This document shows positions 39,496 to 44,577 of a stretch of DNA of 44,577 bases, piece after piece. The position numbers were made by a program, and so were the translations under genes. Source of the stretch: Phormidesmis priestleyi BC1401 (GTDB taxonomy: Bacteria > Cyanobacteriota > Cyanobacteriia > Leptolyngbyales > Leptolyngbyaceae); assembly GCF_001650195.1 (NCBI RefSeq), contig NZ_LXYR01000043.1, positions 1-44,577 of the forward strand, read 5' to 3'. The notes beneath the pieces were generated by a model. That model was not told where the DNA came from. It worked only from the letters and a program-made list of their open reading frames with translations, and did no database searches. How positions within the stretch are numbered: the stretch's first letter is position 1; the number at the start of each line of letters is the position of its first letter.

Positions 39496-42453
39496 CTACT
39501 CCTGTGCTTCTTGTTGTTTACAGAGGCAGTAATACAACCCCTTCAGTGCCATCAACTCTTCATGGGTTCCCTGTTCCGCGATCGTCCCTTGATCCATCAT
39601 CAGAATGCGGTCTGCGCTGCGAATCGTTGTCAGCCGATGGGTGATGAAAAACACGGTGCGTCCGCGAAAAGTGGTCATCAGGTTTTGACACACCTGCCGC
39701 TCACTGTGCAGATCCAACGCACTCGTCGCTTCATCGAGAATCAACAGGTTGGGGTTTTGCAGCACGGTGCGGGCGATCGCAATCCGTTGGCGCTGTCCCT
39801 CCGACAGCGAAGCCCCCCGTTCTCCCACTCGGCTGTTGTAGCCCTGGGGCAGATTCATGATGAAGTCATGAGCAAAAGCAATTCTTGCGGCTTCGACCAC
39901 TTCTTCTGGGGTGGCATCGGGGTTGGTGAGGGCGATGTTCTCCTGCACCGTGCCATCGAACAGCATCGTGTCTTGCAGCACCATGCCAATCTGCTGTCGG
40001 AGTGAGTAGAGTTCTACTTTGTGAATGTCGTAACCATCAATCAGAATGCGTCCAGATTCTAGATCGTAGAGACGCGGCAGCACTTTGGTCAACGTACTTT
40101 TTCCGGCTCCGCTCTGCCCGACTACGCCGACAAATATCCCTATGGGCACCTCAAAATTGACGTGGTTGAGCTGTAGGGGAGATTGCTGATTGAATCGGAA
40201 GCAGACATCTTCGTATTTGATCGTGCCCTCAATTTCAGGCATGGGAATGTTTTTACGATCGTCCGCCTCGGTTTCTTGGGGGGTGTCGAGAATGTCGCTT
40301 AATCGCTCTAGGGATAAGGCGGTTTCCTGGAAGTTCTGCCACAGTTGAATCAGACGTAGCAGAGGACTGGTGGTGTAGCCTGCAATGATCCGAAAGGCGA
40401 TCAGTTGTCCCAAAGTTAGTTTGCCTTGCAGCACCAGGGATGCCCCAACCCACAGCAGCAACAGACTCGAAAGCTGGTTGAGAAAACTGCTCATCGACCC
40501 AGCCGTGGTCGAAGTTAGAACCGTCTTGAACCCAGCGCTGACATAGCGAGCATAGCGTTCCTGCCATTGCCACCGCGCTCTGAGTTCAATGTTCTGCGCT
40601 TTGACAGTTTGAATCCCCGACATCACTTCGACCAGGTAGAACTGCGTTTCTGCATTGCGTTCTGCCTTGGTGCGAGTCTGTTGCCGAATGATCGGCGCAA
40701 CGGTCAGCGTGAGGAGGGCAAATAAAGGGACGGTTGCCAGGGCGACGAAGGTAAGCAAGAGGCTGTACCACACCATCACCACAATGTAGATAACTGAGAA
40801 GACGGCATCTAATACCACTGTCAGCGCCGTACCCGTAAGGAATTGCCGAATGTTTTCCAGTTCATTGACGCGAGTGGAGAGTTCTCCGACTGGGCGCTTC
40901 TCAAAGTAGCGGAGCGGTAGCCTCAGCAGGTGGTCGATCACCTCAGACCCCAATGCCATGTCGATCCGATTCGTGGTCTCCACAAACAGCGTGGTTCGCA
41001 GTCCCGTGAGCAGTGCTTCAAAAACTGCCATGACCACCAGCAGGGTGCCAAAGACGTTCAGGGTGTCTGCCCCGTTCTGCACCAGCACTTTGTCGATGAT
41101 CACCTGGGTGATCAACGGGTTCGCCAGCGTGAAAAGCTGCACGAAAAAGGAGGCAATCAGAACTTCGATTAAGACTCTGCGGTGCCGAATCACCGACGGT
41201 AGAAACCAGTGCAGCCCAAACTTTTTCTGAGGGGTCTCTTTGGTGGGTTGCAGTAGCAGAACCTCGCCTTCTTCGCCCCAAGCTTCAATGAAGTCCGCAG
41301 GTTTGCGCCGTTGAATTCCTTGTTCAGGAACTGCCAGCACCAGTTCTTTTTCACTGGCTTTGTAGAGCAGGGCAAAGCTTCCCTGCCAGGGCAACATCAC
41401 CGGGGTTTGCAGCCGACTCACGGCTTCTGCGGGCACAGTTGCCAGTTGGGCGGTTAGTCCCATGAGTTCAGCGACCGCCCCACAGAACCCTAGGGACAGG
41501 GTTCCGGCTCGCTGGTTTTGATTCACTAATGCCCGTTTCATCACGTCTCGACGAAACGGCATGTTCCAGTGTTGACTGAGCATTTGAAAGCAGGCAAGAG
41601 AGCCGTCGATCGGCCCTCGCCCATGCACATGAGGATATTTGCTCTTGAAGCTGGAGGGATCGTCGGCTTCGTCGAGGGGGATCGGGCGTTGAGGGGCGTA
41701 AGGAGTCAGGTCGTCGGTTGAGCTAGTCACCGATTCCTCGTCCAAGGACGCATTGAGCAGCAGCAGGGGGAGGTGCCCAATGCCGATTAGTCGGGCAGAA
41801 GGACTTTCGATTTGTAGAACGGTTTGAGCGTCGCTTGAATCAATGCGATCGCCGATCGTGAAGTTCGTCGTGCCGCCACTGAGCAACCACAGGAGGTTGG
41901 GTTCAAGCTGGCTCAACGGAATTTTCCCTTTGGGCAAGGTCAGCACGGTGACTTTACTCACGAGCTTCTGTGCCAAGAGCGTGAGGTCGATTTCTCCGAT
42001 AGCTCGTCGCTGCACTTCGAGCGCTAGCAAATCGTAGAGTTCGACGATCCCAGCCTGCTGCTGAAACGCGGCGGCAAAGTCGGGTTCTTGCTGCAAGAGC
42101 GCCCGGAATTCACGAGTTGAGAGGGTGAGGCAAACCGATTCCACGGAGGCGATCACGGTCTCACAGGCAACGCCGCGCACCAGTCCTGCCCACCCAATTA
42201 GGGCACCGGGCTGAAGCCGCTCTAAGGTGTCGGGCAGCGTGGATTGGGGGGAATATCCGAGGAGGCGAGCTTGTCCTTCATAGAGTATAGCGACTTGGGA
42301 AGGGAGCGTTTCTCGGACGACGATCGCTTGTCCCATGCGATAGCGCAGTCGCTTCATCTGAGCGGCAACGGATTCTAAAACATTTGGGGGAAGCCGATCA
42401 AACGGGGGAGTGACTGCTAGAAAGTTGTAAGGGGAGGTGGTGGTAGAGGTCAT
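39496..42453 (-). CDS. ABC exporter with N-terminal cNMP-binding-like and degenerate C39-like domains (985 aa)
   Basis: Residues about 18-130 resemble a cyclic-nucleotide-binding domain (PSQVAILYEGQARLLGYSPQ, GALIGWAGLV). Residues about 275-403 resemble a C39 peptidase, but the catalytic Cys position reads DGSLAC (283-288) instead of DC, and the His region reads GSFALLY, so it is probably an inactive C39-like domain. A six-helix membrane domain (about 425-700) and an ABC ATPase follow, with GQSGAGKST (Walker A), LSEGQRQRIAIA (signature), LLILDEATSAL (Walker B) and ITHR. This architecture is the HetC-like type I exporter found in cyanobacteria. It overlaps the PPIase gene by 4 bases. Confidence 0.92.
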   Translation of the reverse strand: MTSTTTSPYNFLAVTPPFDRLPPNVLESVAAQMKRLRYRMGQAIVVRETLPSQVAILYEGQARLLGYSPQSTLPDTLERLQPGALIGWAGLVRGVACETVIASVESVCLTLSTREFRALLQQEPDFAAAFQQQAGIVELYDLLALEVQRRAIGEIDLTLLAQKLVSKVTVLTLPKGKIPLSQLEPNLLWLLSGGTTNFTIGDRIDSSDAQTVLQIESPSARLIGIGHLPLLLLNASLDEESVTSSTDDLTPYAPQRPIPLDEADDPSSFKSKYPHVHGRGPIDGSLACFQMLSQHWNMPFRRDVMKRALVNQNQRAGTLSLGFCGAVAELMGLTAQLATVPAEAVSRLQTPVMLPWQGSFALLYKASEKELVLAVPEQGIQRRKPADFIEAWGEEGEVLLLQPTKETPQKKFGLHWFLPSVIRHRRVLIEVLIASFFVQLFTLANPLITQVIIDKVLVQNGADTLNVFGTLLVVMAVFEALLTGLRTTLFVETTNRIDMALGSEVIDHLLRLPLRYFEKRPVGELSTRVNELENIRQFLTGTALTVVLDAVFSVIYIVVMVWYSLLLTFVALATVPLFALLTLTVAPIIRQQTRTKAERNAETQFYLVEVMSGIQTVKAQNIELRARWQWQERYARYVSAGFKTVLTSTTAGSMSSFLNQLSSLLLLWVGASLVLQGKLTLGQLIAFRIIAGYTTSPLLRLIQLWQNFQETALSLERLSDILDTPQETEADDRKNIPMPEIEGTIKYEDVCFRFNQQSPLQLNHVNFEVPIGIFVGVVGQSGAGKSTLTKVLPRLYDLESGRILIDGYDIHKVELYSLRQQIGMVLQDTMLFDGTVQENIALTNPDATPEEVVEAARIAFAHDFIMNLPQGYNSRVGERGASLSEGQRQRIAIARTVLQNPNLLILDEATSALDLHSERQVCQNLMTTFRGRTVFFITHRLTTIRSADRILMMDQGTIAEQGTHEELMALKGLYYCLCKQQEAQE

Positions 42454-43184
42454 GCAGCGGCAAGCAACGGGGATTGAGAAGGCACGGGTTGGGGCTGAGA
42501 TGACTGGTCACTGAGCCAAGCATCAAACAATTCGTCGAGGAGCTTCTGGCGCGTGGGGTCATCGAGTTGTGCTGGGATGCGGTTCTCTAGCCGCAAGATC
42601 ACGTACCAGTCTCCTAATTGAGTGGGGGGCAGCAGTTGACCGGGTTGGCTGTGAATCAGCTTGTCGGCGATGCCAGGGTGCGGTTGACTGACGGGCACCG
42701 GACCGATTACTCCATTTGTTTCGGCTTCGGGTCCCTGGGAATATTTGCAGGCGAGTTCTGCGAAGGATTGCTCCCCAGCTTTGATGCGAAAGTAGAGTTC
42801 TTGGGCAATTTCCGGGTCGGGGGTGCGAATCAGGGAGTAAATCAGTTGGTCGAGTTGCAGCTTCCGAGTGAGAAAGAGGGACTCCAGTTTGCCGCCCCAG
42901 GTTTGCTGCTTGAATTTCTCAATCCGCAAGGGACGGATGGCAAGCACTTTCAGTTGAGCCAGAGTCATTCCGGTCTGAGTCAGCCAGGCTTGCTGGGCTA
43001 AGGCTTCGGTCAATTGGTGGGCTTGATAAAATTGCTCAAGGGCGTGTTCCGTTTCCTCATCGCTACAGTTGACGCTCTCAATCGCCTGGTCAATGAGCAG
43101 TTCGCGAATCAGCGGAGTCAGCAGTTGATACTGCATCAGCAGCGGCACGAGTTCAGTCGCCGCAATGGTACGGCTGGCTGCCAA
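42450..43184 (-). CDS. Parvulin-type peptidyl-prolyl isomerase of the export operon (244 aa)
   Basis: Residues about 110-215 form the parvulin/SurA domain: EIAQELYFRIKAGEQSFAEL, ACKYSQGPEAETNGVIGPVP and LGDWYVILRLENRIPAQLDD. The N-terminal part is helical (LLTPLIRELLIDQAIESVNC). Only TTG 43184 or an internal ATG at 43136 start this frame. An ATG at 43203 lies in another frame and reads MTPVLQVGS, which would join the rest if one copy of a GGCT tandem duplication (43172-43179) were absent. PPIases of this type commonly head cyanobacterial exporter operons and are thought to fold or prepare the exported protein. Confidence 0.85.
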   Translation of the reverse strand: MAASRTIAATELVPLLMQYQLLTPLIRELLIDQAIESVNCSDEETEHALEQFYQAHQLTEALAQQAWLTQTGMTLAQLKVLAIRPLRIEKFKQQTWGGKLESLFLTRKLQLDQLIYSLIRTPDPEIAQELYFRIKAGEQSFAELACKYSQGPEAETNGVIGPVPVSQPHPGIADKLIHSQPGQLLPPTQLGDWYVILRLENRIPAQLDDPTRQKLLDELFDAWLSDQSSQPQPVPSQSPLLAAA

Positions 43185-43203
43185 CTTGGAGGACTGGTGT
43201 CAT

Positions 43204-43701
43204 GGCAGAGAAGGCGATGGTGGGGAATTAGGCTCTAGTGCAGAGTGCCCATCCTGAGCGTGAGAATCCCAAAACTGAACTGAAAGCTGAAAACTTCTTT
43301 GGGATAATACTCGAATGTCCCAAGGTTGAATGCCAGTGACGCAATTACTTGGTAGATTTATCAATTCTGTCTTTAGAGGTCAGCAGATGGAGTTCGATTC
43401 CCTTGAAATCACGCTGAGTTCTGCACTGATTTTGAGACAACCTGTCTCAATCTGAGATAAGCACTAAAGTTTGCCAGTTCAGGTTGATCACGATCGTTAT
43501 CAACCGTGATCAGATTCTAGATTGACTAATTAAGTTAATCTCATTGGTAGTGTTCTAGACGTGTTGTAAAGTTCTGTAGAAAGTCTACTGGACCAATTAT
43601 CTAGTTCATCCAACAACATCTCTGAAACACTACCAGTTAATCTCATTTAGAGACTTAAATAACATCAAAGTGATATCACTGAAGGAGCGGTTTGGTGTTG
43701 G
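43204..43701. promoter_or_regulatory. Repeat-rich intergenic region between export operon and partition genes
   Basis: No gene is seen. Inverted repeats stand out: TTGAGACA-ACC-TGTCTCAA (43432-43450), TGATCACG (43485-43492) with CGTGATCA (43505-43512), and the overlapping alternative GGTTGAT (43482-43488) with ATCAACC (43499-43505). TGGTAGTGTT (43545-43554) pairs with AACACTACCA (43626-43635), and AGTTAATCTCATT is directly repeated at 43533-43545 and 43635-43647. The first palindrome could be a terminator or operator. The cluster next to parA-type genes could be a centromere-like site. It must also hold the promoter of the export operon. Confidence 0.5.
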
Positions 43702-43953
43702 TTACTTAGCTATCTCACGCTCCAATTTCTCGTAGATCGCCTCTAAAATCCACTGGTGACGACTAGGAGCAGGACGACGGCTTTTAACCGCCTCATCCAC
43801 TCGTTTCAGAAGCTCGATAGGCAACCGCATTTTTAGACCTTTTATCTCCTCTTCGCCAGATTCTTCTGAGGGCTGAGGGGATGCCACTTGAGGCACTGAT
43901 CCACCTTCTTGAATAAATTCATCAACATTTGCTGGCTTCCGTCTAACAACCAT
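43702..43953 (-). CDS. Ribbon-helix-helix protein, probable ParA partner (83 aa)
   Basis: An unstructured acidic N-terminal half (VASPQPSEESGEEE) precedes a ribbon-helix-helix domain at about residues 38-80: KGLKMRLPIELLKRVDEAVK, RRPAPSRHQWILEAIYEKLE. The strand KMRLP and the SRHQWI second helix follow the CopG/ParG/Arc pattern. It lies 76 bases downstream of parA on the same strand, and small RHH proteins serve as centromere-binding partners of ParA in type Ib partition systems. It may also repress its own promoter. ParB of the HTH type is not present in the window. Confidence 0.75.
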   Translation of the reverse strand: MVVRRKPANVDEFIQEGGSVPQVASPQPSEESGEEEIKGLKMRLPIELLKRVDEAVKSRRPAPSRHQWILEAIYEKLEREIAK

Positions 43954-44029
43954 CTGACCTCACATTGATTTCTCTAAAGACTCTAAACAATCTCGAATTA
44001 CCATCTAAATAATTCCATCATGACATCAC

Positions 44030-44577
44030 TTAGGCATCAAAAAGAAGCTTATAGAGTTTTTTGACCTCAGCGATCGCTTTCGAGTCTGATGGCTTAAATT
44101 CGGTCACTGCCAGTCCATTAGACGCTGCTGATCGGAAGGCTTTTCGGCTTCCTAATGGAGCATCAATGAATTCTAGACCGGGTGTGTCTTTGGCAATTGC
44201 TGCGGCATCCGAATTATCTGAACCTTTTGCATCTGCACGGTTAATGATGCAGAGGGCTTTCAGATTCTCATTGAAAGCGCGGGCTTCCTCGACTAACTTG
44301 CCAACACTCTCTAATGTCCAGACATCAAAAGAGCCAGGAAGAAAGGGAATCACATAAACATTCGCCATCGAGAGAGCTGCTCTCTGTCCTGCTGTATCTC
44401 GACCTCCCACATCAATCACCACATCGTCGTATTTTTTTGCCATCCGCAAAACTTCAGATCTGACTGCCGCTCCATAAAGCTTGATGGAGGTGTAGCCAGC
44501 TCCCTGCTCTATTAAGGTTTCGTTACGAACCGCCGTGAAGTCTGAAGCCGTGCCTTGATCATCAGCATCGACGAGCC
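44030..44577 (-). CDS. parA: ParA-family partition ATPase, N-terminus beyond the window
   Basis: The frame stays open to the right edge, so the gene is longer than its internal TTG/ATG starts suggest. Reading in from the edge gives LVDADDQGTASDFTAVRNET, the DxDxQG motif of ParA/MinD ATPases, then KKYDDVVIDVGGRDT (Walker B region, DVGGRD) and LCIINRADAKGSDN. The Walker A KGGxGKT loop should lie just outside the window. It drives segregation of plasmids or chromosomes by ATP-dependent DNA binding. Followed by the RHH gene in the same direction. The C-terminus ends EVKKLYKLLFDA. Confidence 0.88.
   Translation of the reverse strand, partial: LVDADDQGTASDFTAVRNETLIEQGAGYTSIKLYGAAVRSEVLRMAKKYDDVVIDVGGRDTAGQRAALSMANVYVIPFLPGSFDVWTLESVGKLVEEARAFNENLKALCIINRADAKGSDNSDAAAIAKDTPGLEFIDAPLGSRKAFRSAASNGLAVTEFKPSDSKAIAEVKKLYKLLFDA

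Overview
The window looks like cyanobacterial DNA. It is rich in the HIP1 octamer GCGATCGC and in CGATCG hexamers, it carries palindromic repeats of the kind scattered through cyanobacterial genomes, and its export operon matches cyanobacterial gene order. A ParA-type ATPase running off the right edge, a small ribbon-helix-helix gene behind it and 22-bp direct repeats near the left edge make a plasmid plausible. No replication gene is visible, so this remains an inference.

Layout. Bases 1-3.4 kb are sparse: an AT-rich tandem-repeat tract, long gene-poor DNA and two hypothetical minus-strand genes. From 3423 to 34236 runs one long plus-strand locus for a phage-tail-like extracellular contractile injection system (eCIS, Afp/PVC type). 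In order it has a cap/terminator (DUF4255), a beta-rich protein, sheath 1, tube 1, sheath 2, tube 2, an Afp7-like tube/hub protein, a 53-aa Afp6-position protein, a split spike (gpD-like and gp5/OB-like), a protein with a C-terminal membrane segment, a gp25-like wedge, a baseplate J/gp6-like wedge, a tail-protein-I/gp7-like wedge, two tiny Ig-like proteins, three large paralogous proteins of unknown function, a conserved pre-ATPase protein, an AAA+ ATPase (Afp15-like), and two DUF4157 (eCIS core domain) proteins that are the best cargo candidates. Many genes overlap by 1-11 bases or abut, so most of the block is probably co-translated.

From 34.2 to 35.3 kb lies a scrap-yard: the repeat-rich end and truncated ATPase gene of a transposon, a 350-bp element with 37-bp perfect terminal inverted repeats, and an orphan RHS/YD-repeat fragment followed by a small possible immunity gene. 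From 35.9 to 43.2 kb there are two convergent family-2 glycosyltransferases and a minus-strand type I secretion operon: a parvulin-type PPIase, an ABC exporter with a cyclic-nucleotide-binding-like domain and an inactive C39-like domain, and an HlyD adaptor. The right end holds a repeat-rich intergenic region, the RHH gene and the partial parA.

How it works together (inference from homology): sheath, tube, spike and wedge proteins build a contractile syringe, the ATPase helps assembly or recycling, and the DUF4157 proteins are loaded cargo. The two cargo candidates share a short N-terminal motif. The most distinctive parts are that motif, the three-paralog module in the fibre/tape-measure position and the membrane-segment protein between spike and wedge genes. 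Three copies of one palindromic mobile repeat have entered the locus, and one has blurred the start of a gene.
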